From the NCBI GenBank assembly GCA_036925085.1, contig JAUPFP010000018.1, positions 3,109,885 to 3,173,884 on the forward strand: DNA of 64,000 bases, written 5' to 3'. Below are positions 33,720-44,999 of this stretch, in pieces. The position numbers were made by a program, and so were the translations under genes. The notes beneath the pieces are model-generated. The model was not told the origin of the DNA and did no database searches. It was given only the letters and a program-made list of their open reading frames with translations. Source of the stretch: Brachycybe producta. Lineage: Eukaryota; Arthropoda; Diplopoda; Playtdesmida; Andrognathidae. Each line of letters opens with the position of its first letter. Within the stretch, counting starts at the first letter, position 1.

Positions 33720-34402
33720 AGCCGGTATTACACTAGCAACCTCCGATGCAATTCAACTTGCAATGCAACCAACCCGTGATGTGACTTGCAACTAGTAGAC
33801 TTTGTAATAAACTTCTATATCACACTATGCAACTTAGTTCCCAATCAAGTTTTCAAAGCTTCGTTTATGTCAAGGGGCCGACACATTCGGGTGAATCTCG
33901 TACGGTATCGGAAGCCATTTTACTTTTAATCCGCGTTTTATTGAATTTTAAAATTTCAATTCTATTCTGGATACATCCCAGTAAAATGCAGCTAAAAAGT
34001 AAAATGACTTTCCATCCACACCATCTGCTGTGAATCTTAGTGAAAATCGTACGTGATTTTCTGTTTCAATGTCAGCTGCCCCCTTGGTTTGTGTCCATAT
34101 TGTGATCAACTAACAGGAAGTGCATAAACCGGAAGTCATGAAACCGGGAATTCGTTCAATGTTACATGTGTCATTTCCGGTAAACGTGGCCTGATTGGTT
34201 GTTTGTTACATGAAAGTTACATGAAAAGTCTGTCAGAAGTTGAACCTTTTCAGTTCAACTCGGTGAGATTGAGTCTCACACTAGTTAAAAGGAAAGTTTT
34301 ATCCAGTTGCATGTCATATTATTTCACTATAAACATTGAAGTTGCATGTCACATTGCAAGTTTTCTTGCATCAAAAAGTTGCTAGTGTAATTAATAGCAG
34401 CT
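33720..34402. mobile_element. TAA-flanked element (GGTATTACACTAGCAAC)
   Basis: Ends AGCCGGTATTACACTAGCAA and inverse AGCTGCTATTAATTACACTA, flanked by TAA at 33717-33719 and 34403-34405. The ACACTAG terminal motif recalls family B. The interior has CTTGCAA-type repeats and no coding. Confidence 0.75.
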
Positions 34403-34405
34403 TAA

Positions 34406-35774
34406 CTCGAACGATTTTTAATTTTTTTTTGTTTTGCAAAAAAATGTAACAAAAAAAAAACTGATACTCTTTGGCCTCTTATACAATTTAAATATACCAA
34501 GAATGTTTGTGTGTGGGCTCCTTTTTTTTTCTTCTTCTTAATTCTTTAACAAAAATGCCTTAAGGATAAGCAAGAGAAGAAGTGGTTCAGAGAAAGAAAG
34601 AGAGACCTGAAGAAAGGTTTACCCTCTCCCAATCAACATGATTGACAAGCAAAACCCCTCTTTCCCATGCCCTTGAATGCCAAGAATGTCTTTACCTGAT
34701 AAATTTTTTGAAGTGGGATAGATTGAAGGAAGAACAAGAAAGAAGAAAAAAAAAAAAACGAGGAGGGGGAGGATACGTTCCAGAGAGGGAGGAGAAGGGG
34801 GGGGAGGGTGAAAGGAAGATAAAGAAATTCATCATTCATTTTTGGACTGCAAATTGACCCATCACAAGACATATACATATATGATGTGAAAAATAGATGA
34901 AAAAACAAGGTGATGACAGAGAAAAAGCAAAAATGAAAGAAAGTTGGTATTTAGTGTGTGGCTTCAGGTTTTTCTTCTTTCTACGAGGATTAACCCACTT
35001 TATTATTTTATCCTTTCCTCTCCTCCTCCTCCACCTAACAGATTAGTTATATTCTCAGGAGATGATAAGATTTACCATTGCCCACTACTACCACCACCTC
35101 CTTTATCCAGTTTCTTCTCAAAAGAGTTAAAAAAAAAGGATAGAGTTCACAGGTGAACATAGTGGTTGGGTCACATTTTATTAAGAAAGAAGGTCAGTGA
35201 ACCCTTCATAAATTGGTAACAAATCCTGTATTATTGATCTTTTTTTTATATTTATAATTAATGCTAAGTAAGTGACAAGGAAAACAAAAGATGTGCTTGT
35301 TAGGACAACTTAGACATTGTCCATTTCTAAAGAACGAGGAACCTCACTTTGACATAAATCCATAGAGATCTACCTACAGACGTCGGCCTACACTACTTTT
35401 ATTATTAGTCTACGTATGTTGGGATTAGAATATAATTTGACAAAAGTAATGAATTACTGCAGTTAAATTACTTTCTTCAGTAATTTAGAAAGGCCACCAG
35501 AGTACTTTTTAGAAACATGTTTTACATAATAGAAATTAATTACTTTACAATTACTTTTATTTCTGTATAAATGCACTGATGATTCCATGATTATACTTGA
35601 GGTATGCATTTCCATTCAAAAGGGGGGGGGGGGGGGAGAGAGAATGTTTCTTGTTACAAAATTGCTTTTCCTAATGGTAAACAAAACTGAAGTATAATTG
35701 CTGTGCAAGTCAAAACGTTGTAACAGCCAATAGCAATTCGAGTGGCAACTTGGCCAGTCAGTTATATTTTTTTA
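34406..35774. other. Intronic DNA, low complexity
   Basis: GA/CT-rich tracts (34560-34830), poly-G at about 35622-35637. No gene. Confidence 0.5.
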
Positions 35775-36057
35775 TACACATGAGTTGAATGAATTCAAAT
35801 TAAATGTGTTTAGGTGAATTATACGGAATCCAGTTAAGGGCATGAACCAAATAAAAATTGACTTTATTATTAATATTTTAAATTGAAATACTAAATCAGT
35901 ATTTTGTCAATATAGTTTATATTTAAGTATTAACTCCATATTTTCAGATTATAAACTGAATAAATTGAATTTGACATATTGTTTGTTTGTCCTTCACAGG
36001 GCTCTGTAGAACACGTTTATTATTTAAATGCATTTAAATTATCAGATGTGTACTAGG
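35775..36057 (+). mobile_element. TA-flanked MITE family H, copy 2
   Basis: Collinear with 13025-13302 (ACACATGAGTT, GGAATCCAGTTAAGG, CACAGGGCTCTGTAGAACAC, GTGTGTACTAGG followed by TA). The left terminus is eroded to TATACACATGAG. Confidence 0.8.
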
Positions 36058-36059
36058 TA

Positions 36060-36502
36060 TTAGAGACTATAATCACGTTGTAAATGCCAACAATGTCAAT
36101 ATAGTGACAACTTGTCAGCATATATCTTGCTTGTTGGCATTTACAACATTTTTTGGAACTGAAGTGAAGTTTAAATTTTTTTTAAATATATTTTAATACT
36201 GATTAATAATTTTTAATACATTCTCGTCATGTCTTAGCTTCCTGTAAATTTTAATACAATATTTCATGCCATTTACTGTAATTGGTTTAGTAGAAAAATG
36301 TGGTTTTTCTATCGCCTGAAAAATTTAAATTTTGGCATTATACCACACGTTATGGAAATGGCATGCTTCAATTATTTAACCAATCAAATGTGATTTGGAC
36401 CCTGTTGTCATATGAGTATTTTTTTGCCTTCGAACAGATCCAACAAACAACCGTTGCCCCTATGGTGTAGTCCACTAGGTTTGCAAGACATGAAGCAACT
36501 AG
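36060..36502. other. Intronic DNA, no gene
   Basis: A hairpin-like pair GTTGTAAATGCCAACA...TGTTGGCATTTACAAC lies at about 36077-36148. Nothing else. Confidence 0.5.
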
Positions 36503-36511
36503 TTACTGGAC

Positions 36512-36706
36512 AGAGGCATCTGTAGACAGCTTCAGAATTTCTTTGGCTCCCCCCACTCTTAAGAGCGTCATCAATTTCTGATTGGTTTATTATTCAGTCT
36601 GATGTCACATGCCCCGCCCTTTTTATTTCTAATTGGTTGATATTTAGTCTGACAATCAGAAAAGGGCGGAGCCAAAGTAATTCTGAGGCTGTCTACATAT
36701 GCCTAT
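36512..36706. mobile_element. Diverged relative of MITE family A with 9-bp TSD
   Basis: Ends AGAGGCATCTGTAGACAGC and inverse ATAGGCATATGTAGACAGC, with inner CTTTGGCTCC(GCCC), TCTAATTGGTT and AGTCTGAYG. Flanks TTACTGGAC (36503-36511) and TTACTGGAT (36707-36715) match at 8 of 9. It shares the inner modules of family A but has different outer 25 bp. Confidence 0.8.
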
Positions 36707-36715
36707 TTACTGGAT

Positions 36716-39011
36716 GCAGCCCCGGCTCTAGGGGTCATGCAAAGTCAAATGTGGCGCCATAATATGGGCATACAAAATGCAACAAATAACGTGTCACATT
36801 ATGACAGGCCTTGTAACTTCATCAATAGCCGCCATCATTTTCTGATGCCAACATTTTTAATTTCACGGCGCCCCCACAAAGCAGCGATCCGATGCTTTGC
36901 ATCGTTTGCTTACCGTGTTGAGCCGACCCTGACTGAACGTCCTGTGGACAGCAACACGTACCTCAAGTTGTGGACACAATGTTTATTTGTGATGCTACAT
37001 GTTTCAACAATATGTTCACGGAGACTGCTTTTGATGTGGGTCCGCAGATTGGATCGATTTAAATCAAACTCAAGTTAAATCGCGATTTAACTACTCAGCT
37101 GATTTTTTTTTCTCCAGAATTTTTCTGATTTTTCCTTTTTATAAAATGATTTTATTATAATTTGCTTGACAGCTGAATAAACAGATTTGAACACTTATTT
37201 ATGAATGAAATTACAAATTACAAATTCAATGAAAATTTGCACAGCACATGAACATGTTGAAGCTTTTAAATAAATGGAGGCATTCTTATTTTGCAAGCGC
37301 AGCGATATTATTTCTTAATATTTAGAATTTCCGGCCAGCAAAGCGAGTTGTCCAAAATAGCAGCCATTTTTTAAAAAAATTATGAACAGCAGTGAAAATA
37401 AATATAAGTTTTCCCTCAAAACCAAATTTCAAATGCCCTGAGAATCCTAATTTATTAACAATGTCTCGTGTCATATCTTGATATCACACAGCCACGAGGC
37501 AGTGACACAGTCTCTCCCTCTCTCTCTCTCAAGAATAAATTGTTATAACTTATGACTTTTAAATTATAAAGTTATGACAGTTTACTACGAGTTCATATAT
37601 TACAATTTACAACAAACTTCAGATTGAAATGAAAAACCACCATCATAACATCAATTCTTTTATCTCTATATGAGGCTTTGACGATGACTGAACAACAACC
37701 CACTAGACATTACCATTAATTACCAATTGGACACTTAAGTCACAAATATCTTGTGAGCTGCAGATGGTTTTTTTTCTTGACAAAAGACGTATGTCCAGTT
37801 CCATTACCACACCCCTCACGACCCACAAGTTACATGCCAGTTAGTTGGCGGCCACAAAAAAAAACATCCCACACCTCGAAATATAGTGGACAATCATTTT
37901 TTTTTGTGTGTGAAAAAAATTGAAAGAAAGTTAAGAATGTCTGAAAAGTTTTTTCTTCTTCAGGGTGGGCAAATGCTCACAAAGTGGTTGGAATGTAGCT
38001 CAATTGAGTGTTGGCGTTCGTATATATAAATGTTACAACTGTGGAGGGCTCTCCTCTTGTTAAGAGGATATGGTGGTGGGTCAATGGTTGGATGTCTTCA
38101 GGGCAAATAAGTAGAAGAAGACGAAGAAGAAAAAAGAGAGAAGTTCATAAGAGTGGGTGAATAGTGATAACAATGGACAAGAAAAGTGCTGGAAGGCTGA
38201 ATGATTGGAGCCTCACCCAGTTTTGGCGGCGATGTTTCATGTCTGTATGTCTCAGCCAGCCACCGTCAGCTGCCCTTATTGGACATCATGCTGCGAAGAC
38301 ACGTACCACCGCCGCCATCACCAAAAAAAAAAAAAAGGGATCCTACACACACACAGCCAGAGAGAATCTCTATCTATCCATCTCCACAAAGATACGCACA
38401 CAGGCATGCCAGAGGAATGTTACCAACAACAACAAAAACATCTTTGTGTGCCCAAAAGGTACAGAAACGGGAATACCTTTAAGAACTGTCAGCTCGTCTC
38501 TTAACCACCACGTCCTTCTTTTTCTCTTAACACAAGATCCATTTCTCTTTTTCTTAAATAGGGTGATGGTGGGTGATTCTATGTTCAACAGACAAAACGG
38601 TAAACAGTAGCCCCCCTCCCACCCCTCCCCCCAAAAAAACACACATTCCGCCTCCTTCTCCCCCCCCCCCACATACTTAAATGAACATTGAAATATGCCA
38701 ATTAGCAACTGAAGAGAAACTTGTCTACATTTTTTTTCTTTATCAAAGTATACAACAAAACAACGATGTCCAACCTTTTCAAAAAGATAGGAATTAAAAC
38801 AGGATTAAAAGCTGTTTTCAAGCTTAATTACTCTTAACTGACATGACAATAACTTTGACACACAGCACAATAGCCATTTGTGCCTAGTTCAGGAAAACCT
38901 ACAGGCTTGCATGGGCTCATGTATAAAGGTTGGATGAACAAGTGCTAGTTATTAGCCAATTAAACAATTGGTTAAATAACTATGGTTACCCACTTTTAAC
39001 TTGGAAATCTT
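36716..39011. other. Intronic DNA with hAT-like scraps
   Basis: CAGCCCCGGCTCTAGGGG at 36717 resembles a hAT left terminus and is followed by an open frame of about 110 codons that I cannot assign. An ATTTAAATC/TTAAATCGCGATTTAA patch lies at 37055-37095. CT, AC and poly-C microsatellites occupy 37500-38680. Confidence 0.4.
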
Positions 39012-39818
39012 TTAAGAGGCGACTTCGCAAAATTACTTCGAAAAATCTCCAAAAAGAGCGCTAGCATCGTTTTTCTATTGAGCCCATAGACCCAATGTTT
39101 AAGGAAAAATGTTAATCTTTAAAATACACAGTCGCGCAGCAATATGTTTATTTTTCATATTTAAAGTTGTTGAATATTAAGTTTTCAAAGAGCAATGTGC
39201 GCCTTAAATGTATGCTGATCGCGTGATAGAATGACAAAAAATTGGTAAGTGTGGTTCTATTTTTAAAAACTTATTTCAAAATCGCGAATATCTAACTCTT
39301 ACGTTAAACTCCATTGAGTACGTGCTCGTAAAGCAAAAAACATTCGTTAAAATGCTCGTAAAAATAATTTAAAAAAACCACAAATAAACCACAGTGAAGC
39401 CAACACATTAACGCACGATGCTGATTTTTTTTCTGGCTTTTTAAAAATATTTTTACTTAATTTTACGAGCATTTATTTTAATGGATGTTTTTTTCTTACT
39501 TGGGCGTACTCAATGGAGTTTTACATAAGAGATAGAAATTCGCGATTTTGAAATAGTTTTTTTAAATTTAACCGCATTTAACAATTTTTTTTCCATTGTA
39601 TGGCTATATCAGCATATATTTAAGGTGCACATTGCACTTTGAAAGCTTAATATTGGACAACTTTAAACATGAAAAATAAACATATTGTCGCCGCGACTGT
39701 GTGTATTTTAAAAATTAACATTTTTTCTTTAACATTGGGTCTATGGGCTCAATAGAAAAACGATGCTAGCGCTCTTTGCAGAGATTTTTCGAAGTAATTT
39801 TGCGATGTAGCCACTTAA
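39012..39818. mobile_element. TTAA fold-back family, copy 7 (complete)
   Basis: TTAA at 39012-39015 and 39815-39818. Left terminus GAGGCGACTTCGCAAAATTA, right TTTGCGATGTAGCCAC. Both arms and the loop are intact, so it is a good reference copy. Confidence 0.9.
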
Positions 39819-39908
39819 GTTAGCCTCATTGTACACAATGAGTGTAGTAGATGTTGATGGTTTTAGAATATCCTTTTGTATATTAACTATAATAATTGTA
39901 TTTTATAG

Positions 39909-40030
39909 ATTTCTTACAAGTCATTTCAGTTGGCGAACACCTATCTACTGTTGTGGAATGTGAGCTTCGCACGTGTAGTGCCATCTGCAGTCAAGACTCA
40001 TTATGTAAATGTCCTGAAGCCTGCTTGTAA
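39909..40030 (+). CDS. Cys-rich terminal-exon-like fragment (PAN/apple-like?)
   Basis: Follows a TTTTATAG acceptor-like sequence. The 39-residue frame ends at TAA (40028-40030) and contains ECELRTCSAICSQDSLCK, with seven Cys in its last 23 residues. The spacing recalls PAN/apple or other small disulfide-rich domains, but the match is short and the stop falls before a full domain. No partner exon found. Could be an old exon, a pseudogene piece or chance. Confidence 0.22.
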
Positions 40031-40747
40031 CATATCATGAAAGTATGTTGCCTCAATTGATTGCTTCTGCTGAAAATTACTAAATCGAAAATCAATTTGG
40101 CAGCAGAAACACACACACACGTGTCTAAGTTAGGGTGGGTCCAACTTCAAAAGTGGCACTCATTGAACCAACGTCTGTCAGTTCACTGGTTCAGTCGAGT
40201 TTAAAATGAAAAGCACTCGAAGACCAGTTATGAGATGCAATCAAAACGAAGTTGCAATGTCAGTAACTCTGGCATAATGGCGCTTTGCGAGAACTCTTGA
40301 TAAACTTCATGAAAACTTCTTGTAAATCAACCAAAAGAGCACTTGAAAGGTCTGGTTTTGTCACAATTTCTGTGGTTCATTCAAAAGAAAAAAAATCCCT
40401 ACACGTGGGGGCGCACATTTACTCAATAAATGTACTAAAATGCAAGACAACCTTTAAGATATGCACATCCTAATTATTTAAGAATTTGATGCGTAATCAA
40501 ACTCACCAACAAACTATTGTAGTAACTTAAACAATAATAATAATTAAAGACCATTAATCCTAAAAAAAATTTTTTTGTTGAAATATTGTCAAGACTACCA
40601 CCCAACGATTACCACAATGATTTTTAAAATTAAAAAGAAGTCAATAAAATCATAAAAAATTAAAAATGAAGTGACTTTTCATAAGTCACCAAACGATGCC
40701 ATTTTAAATTTCTAAAAACGAAAGTCTCCCCCTCAATTTAGTGGCAA

Positions 40748-40963
40748 ATGTTGTCACCTTACATTTCCATAATTCCTTAATCAAATACATGTATTCCCTA
40801 CTCATATTCAACTCAATACAACTTTCCAATCAACTAAAGAGCCACGCGGCAGGTGGGGATAATTCAAATATTAAATCCATAGTACTTTTAAATGAATAGG
40901 AATTAGGGAATACATGTATTTGAATAGGGAGTTAAAAGTGATGTGAGGTGACAACACCAGAAT
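40748..40963. repeat. Inverted repeat with ATACATGTAT cores
   Basis: Outer GTTGTCACCTTACAT / ATGTGAGGTGACAAC and inner AAATACATGTATTCCCTA / TAGGGAATACATGTATTTGA pair. Probably a decayed fold-back element. Confidence 0.65.
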
Positions 40964-41479
40964 TCGAGTAGAAGTATACTTTGGGTTTTTGTTTATTGTC
41001 AATGTTGGCGCATCTATCTGATAACGACTATTTAAATGAAGTTAATTGAGTTTTGATTTTTTTTAAAATTATATTAATGACTAACGTGTCCACAGCTCAA
41101 TAGGAATATTGCGGACAGACCCCAATTATTTCAGGTTGTCTTCCAAATGGCTGCAACAACCATTGCACCAAGAAAAGAAAAAAAAAATCGACTAGTGAAG
41201 GATTGATCAAATTAAATCGATCTTTTTATTATTTATGTTTCAAAAGATTCATGTAAAATCGGTCACACCCCCCCCCCCCCCGTAACATAAACACGTGTTG
41301 CGACCTGCACGTTGCATAGTCCGTTGTTTCAATACATAGCCTACATTTTATTTATATACTAGTGGGGTAACCCATCATAAATGACGGAAGCAAAATTCAC
41401 AGGCAATTGTGCACATGCGCGTCGTTTGTTTCTTTTTTACTCCTTTCGTTTCAATTTCAGTCACCCCACCCACTTTTTC

Positions 41480-41625
41480 CCCTCCACGTTTCTCTCTCCC
41501 CTCTACACTTTCCAACCTTTTCCCCTCCACGTTTCTCTCTCCCCCTCTACACTTTCCAACCTTTTCCCTTCCACGTTTCTCTCTCTCTCTCCCCCCCTAC
41601 TCTTTCCAACCTTTTCCCCCCTCTC
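41480..41625. repeat. ~43-bp CT-rich tandem repeat
   Basis: Three to four units with CTTTTCCCCTCCACGTTTCT, CTCTCCCCCTCTAC and ACTTTCCAAC. Explains the overlapping plus-strand frames here. Confidence 0.85.
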
Positions 41626-41637
41626 CAATTTAATATC

Positions 41638-41692
41638 ATGGGGTTCTTCGATGGGAAGGGTGCAACATATAGTTGACCTTGAGAAAAAAAAA
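41638..41692 (-). pseudogene. Helitron helicase tail, left arm
   Basis: Minus strand reads SQGQLYVAPFPSKNPMIL, a diverged form of the HGQLYVALSR motif. Confidence 0.6.
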
Positions 41693-41929
41693 AGCCGTTC
41701 ATTTATTCAAATTTATATAAATTCCGACATGCTTCAATGGTTGTACAGTATTATCCCAGAAAGAAGAACGATAGATAGAAAGGCACTCACACAGAGACAC
41801 AGACCTGGGATATATATATAATATATATTAAGCTTTGTCTGTCTGTGTATAACTCTGTACAAACAAGGCCCAAAAACGTTAAAGCACGTTGGAATTTATT
41901 TCAATTTAAATGAACCGTTTTTTTTTCTT

Positions 41930-42031
41930 CTCATGGTCAACTTTATGTTGCTCTCCTCCAATCCAAGAACCCAAACAATAGTAAGGTGCTTATGAAGTAT
42001 TTGAATAAAATAGTTAAATACTTTTAGTAGC
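41930..42031 (+). pseudogene. Helitron helicase tail, right arm
   Basis: Plus strand reads SHGQLYVALLQSKNPNNSKV and then a short tail LMKYLNKIVKYF before a stop. The same C-terminus is seen at 1766-1913, with an internal deletion here. The R of the ALSR motif is lost (ALLQ). Confidence 0.7.
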
Positions 42032-42087
42032 AACATTAAACTAGAATTTTGCTCCAATCATTTATGACTGGTTACCTTACTAGTTTT

Positions 42088-42677
42088 ATTATAATATGTT
42101 GTGTAGTATGACCCCAGCTTTTCGTTTCTAAATTCCAATCAACAATTGCTGGAATCCAGTTCATAATTAGCTCAAAAGCAACCGTTGTTAAGCTAGCAGC
42201 TGGAAACAGTAACAACAACAACAAACAAAAAACCCGCTTTCCGGCTGCCATAGAAGACAACAAAAGATATGAAAAGAAATAAATAAAAGAAGAAGCAGAA
42301 TACATAAATAAACTGTATGATAATAAAATGTCGATTAAGAAATTCCTATCCGAACAATTTCTTTTAATGAGATTTTCAAAAATGAAACAAATTCTAAATT
42401 GAGAGAGAGAGAGAGAAAGAACGACAACGAAAAAAACCGATAAAGACACCTAATGTCAATGGGTCGTAGACTTCAGTCTTAGTTAATCAGATGTTATTAG
42501 CCAGATACTTATACAAGTTAATTGCCCAATAAATAAGTAAATCTACACCCGCAATCTCGAATCTCTTTTGCGAAATTCTTCATATTTGTCTTCGCAACTT
42601 CTATTTAGACATTGGTGTGTGTGTGTGCGTGCGTGCGTGCGCGTGTGCATGGTTCCTGTTGGGCCGATTCCCCGACT
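42088..42677. other. Intronic DNA with GT microsatellite
   Basis: GTGTGT/GCGTGC tract at about 42616-42650. A minus-strand frame with a hydrophobic run (VFCLLLLLLFPAASL) near 42200-42255 is probably fortuitous (see rejected list). Confidence 0.4.
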
Positions 42678-42892
42678 ACAGGCAATTAGAAAACGGGATG
42701 AACAGAAGTTGGCTCCGCCCTTTTTATGCCCTTTTATGACGACCGGCAACTTCTAATTGGTTTGTTGTGTGGTTCGACGTTGAAAAGGGCAGAGCATGTG
42801 ACGTCAGACTACATAACCAACCAATTAGAAGTTGCTTTCGTCATAACAAAGGCGGAGCCAACTTCTGTTCGTCCCGTTTTCTAATTGCCTGT
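42678..42892 (+). mobile_element. 9-bp-TSD MITE family A, copy 5
   Basis: ACAGGCAATTAGAAAACGGG ends and a complete interior with a small duplication (TTTTTATGCCCTTTTATGACG). Flanks GATTCCCCGACT / GATTCTGACT suggest a mutated TSD. Confidence 0.9.
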
Positions 42893-42902
42893 GATTCTGA
42901 CT

Positions 42903-43141
42903 GACGATAGTAACTATGACGACGTCAAGGGTTGGAGGTGGAGGCTAGCAGTGACGTGGATGTAGCAATTTTTTTTTCTCTTTTAATATATGGGTTTAGT
43001 GTCTTCTGGTGGAGAGTATGTTAATTAGGTTCTGCACACCCACAGGTGCACAAATAACGAAAAAAATAGCATCCGTTGCCACCACACGTCACTGCTAGCC
43101 TCCATCACCAACCTTTGGCGTAGTCCATACTTACAATCGTC
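42903..43141. mobile_element. Inverted-repeat element with ~75-bp arms
   Basis: Left arm GACGATAGTAACTATGACG..GGGTTGGAGG..GAGGCTAGCAGTGACGTG. Right arm is the inverse: CACGTCACTGCTAGCCTC..CCAACCTTTGGCG..ACAATCGTC. Single copy in the window. It lies 10 bp from family A copy 5. No TSD recognised. Confidence 0.7.
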
Positions 43142-43464
43142 CCACAAGGATACAGTCTATACATTATGTCGTATAGAATGCAGTCATCAGTTAGGTTCGG
43201 GACACAATAAGGAGAGAGGGGGGGGACCGTACACGGAGCCTGAGGCTAGCTAGAAAGGAAACAGCTGAACTCTCCGAATAACTAGATTTTCTTTCACAGC
43301 TACACAATTTTTTTTCCCATTATATATTATTAATCAGTGATAATCACTAGAGGGCGGATTTTTATGTACTAAAAACTTGAAAATATGTACATAAATATGT
43401 TTTTATTTTTTGCAAAATATGTTAAATAAATGCCAAAATATGTAGCAAAATTGTTTATTAAATT

Positions 43465-44050
43465 TGTTTTAGACAATTGATTGTGTAACACGCATTTCAT
43501 AATGAGAAATTAACGTCATTTCAACATGTTCTGATGTCATTCGTTGACGTTGTCACTAAGGATTGATTTGTACATGCTAAAACTTCTCTCAACTTCACAA
43601 GTCAAAGGAGCAATTTTAAAGCTTGCGATTTCGTCTGGTTTCAAGAACTTGGATGTCTTCTGTTGAACATGGATGGCAATTTATGATTCTCGATATGTTC
43701 CTCATGTTTTGCAACCCTGGGTTGTCTTGCAACCCTGGGTTGTCTTGCAACCCTGGGTTGTCTTGCAACCCTGGGTTGTCTTGCAACCCTGGGTTGTCTT
43801 GCAACCCTGGGTTGTCTTGCAACCCTGGGTTGTCTTGCAACCCTGGGTTGTCTTGCAACCCTGGGTTGTCTTGCAACCCTGGGTTGTCTTGCAACCCTGG
43901 GTTGTCTTGCAACCCTGGGTTAGCTGCCTGCATTACCTTTAAGGCTTTTTCTAAAACCTTTTCCCTCGTTATTCCAGTAACGTTTTGTAGCTTTTCTTTG
44001 ACTTTGTCAACAATTTGAATGCTTTCACACAGTTCTAGCTCTTTTTTCTA
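43465..44050 (-). pseudogene. hAT transposase C-terminal remnant
   Basis: Reading the minus strand downward: KKELELCESIQIVDKVKEKL and an adjoining helix, then VMQAANPGLQD, then twelve NPGLQ units in total, then NMRNISRIINC. After a +1 frame change comes FKIAPLTCEVERSFSMYK..ILSDN. The last block is the hAT dimerisation signature (consensus like 'SVDVERSFSxYKxILSD'). Stops and frame changes follow. Family usual length is several hundred residues; only the end remains. Confidence 0.75.
43711..43922. repeat. 18-bp minisatellite inside the hAT reading frame
   Basis: About twelve near-perfect units of GCAACCCTGGGTTGTCTT. The unit is six codons, read NPGLQD on the minus strand, so the array preserved the frame as it grew. 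Each unit carries the palindrome AACCCNGGGTT-like core. Other open frames across it are by-products. Confidence 0.95.
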
Positions 44051-44541
44051 ATCATTATTGACTGAACCAGAAAGCAGTAATTGAAACCAAGTATGCCAAA
44101 TGATAAAAAACACTTTCTCGTGACAAAATTCCATTGAGCCATTCAAATACATGCAGCATCTTCTTTTTTGAATAATTATGTAAATAGAAATTGAGGAGGT
44201 CCTTTTCATAACAAAAGCAAGCTACACTGCATGTCAACCTTGCCAAATAAAGAAGGAAGTGGTGGGCGTTAGCTTGCATTAGAGTTGAAAGATTGGAAAT
44301 TTTCACATGAAAATAAATATTCAACAAAAAAATCGAAAATTAAAAAAATGTCTAAAAATATGTATTTTACCCAAATATATTTAATAACCTTTTTTTTTTG
44401 TTCATATTATGAAAATATGTAAAATATGTTTTTTAAAAACTTGAGATTTAGACTTGAAATCTCCTGGAAACATGCAAAATATTTTTCCACTTATTTCCTT
44501 AAGTAAAAAGAACATGTAAAAACCTATAAATCCGCCCTCTA

Positions 44542-44705
44542 ATATTTAATCACATACCATGTTTTTTTGATTATTTTTTTTTCTCTTCAGACATTTAGAT
44601 CTGAATAAATCTTTTTCAAGCAACAATGATAACAACAAAAAACAGATAATGATAAATTTGGAATTTTAACTAACATTAACAGTCACCTAATAAATCAAGA
44701 ACCAC

Positions 44706-44736
<31 letters not shown>

Positions 44737-44991
44737 GGGTGGGAGATGAGGAGGAGGGTAGGAGGAGGTTGCAAATTAGGTTAAAATGTTTTTAGACGAA
44801 AAAAATAAAAAGAGGTCTATTTTCTATTGTATGGTGCCAGCTGCTAATTTAGATTTTCAAATATTAGTCAATTTTTATTACAAAAATGAAATCTTAATCA
44901 TGAATTTGGCTGGTTGTCCATCTCGTCTGACTTCATTATTTTTAAAAAAAAAAAAACATTCCTCAGTCTATAAAATGTCTCCATACTTACT
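44542..44991. other. Intronic DNA with long poly-G
   Basis: G-run at about 44715-44739 preceded by a T-run. No gene. Confidence 0.5.
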
Positions 44992-44999
44992 GTATATAT

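Larger units (their letters stand above)
39819..41357. other. Intronic DNA around the Cys-rich fragment
   Basis: Apart from the frame at 39909-40030 and the inverted repeat at 40748-40963, nothing is assigned. Poly-C at about 41269-41281. An ATTAAATCGATC patch lies near 41215. Confidence 0.4.
41358..42087. mobile_element. Inverted pair of Helitron 3' ends
   Basis: ACTAGTGGGGTAACCCATCA at the left and its inverse ACTAGTAAGGTAACCAGTCA at the right are two facing termini of CTAGT type with a short hairpin. Both are followed inward by TAAATGA..GGAGCAAAATTC. Helicase tails read outward-facing from each arm. The left arm contains a CT-rich minisatellite (41480-41625). Confidence 0.6.
43348..44541 (-). 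mobile_element. hAT element with degenerate transposase and internal minisatellite
   Basis: TIRs TAGAGGGCGGATTTTTATG / TAGAGGGCGGATTTATAGG. Flanks contain TAATCAC on both sides, with a few extra bases at the right. The minus strand carries broken pieces of a hAT transposase C-terminus (see pseudogene entry). Subterminal AAAATATGT repeats occur at both ends. Too degenerate to be active. Confidence 0.8.

Noticed and set aside
42072-42449. Minus-strand frame with MAAGKRVFCLLLLLLFPAASL, considered as glypican exon 1 with a signal peptide
   Set aside because: No downstream Cys or glypican-like residues, no suitable phase-1 donor, and a low-complexity surrounding sequence.
43711-43922. Resemblance to a CRISPR array (regular palindromic repeats)
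   Set aside because: There are no spacers and the units are directly contiguous. The genome is eukaryotic.
43616-44018. Plus-strand frames of NPGLSC or WVVLQP repeats
   Set aside because: Shadows of the 18-bp array. The only frame with family support is the minus-strand hAT reading.
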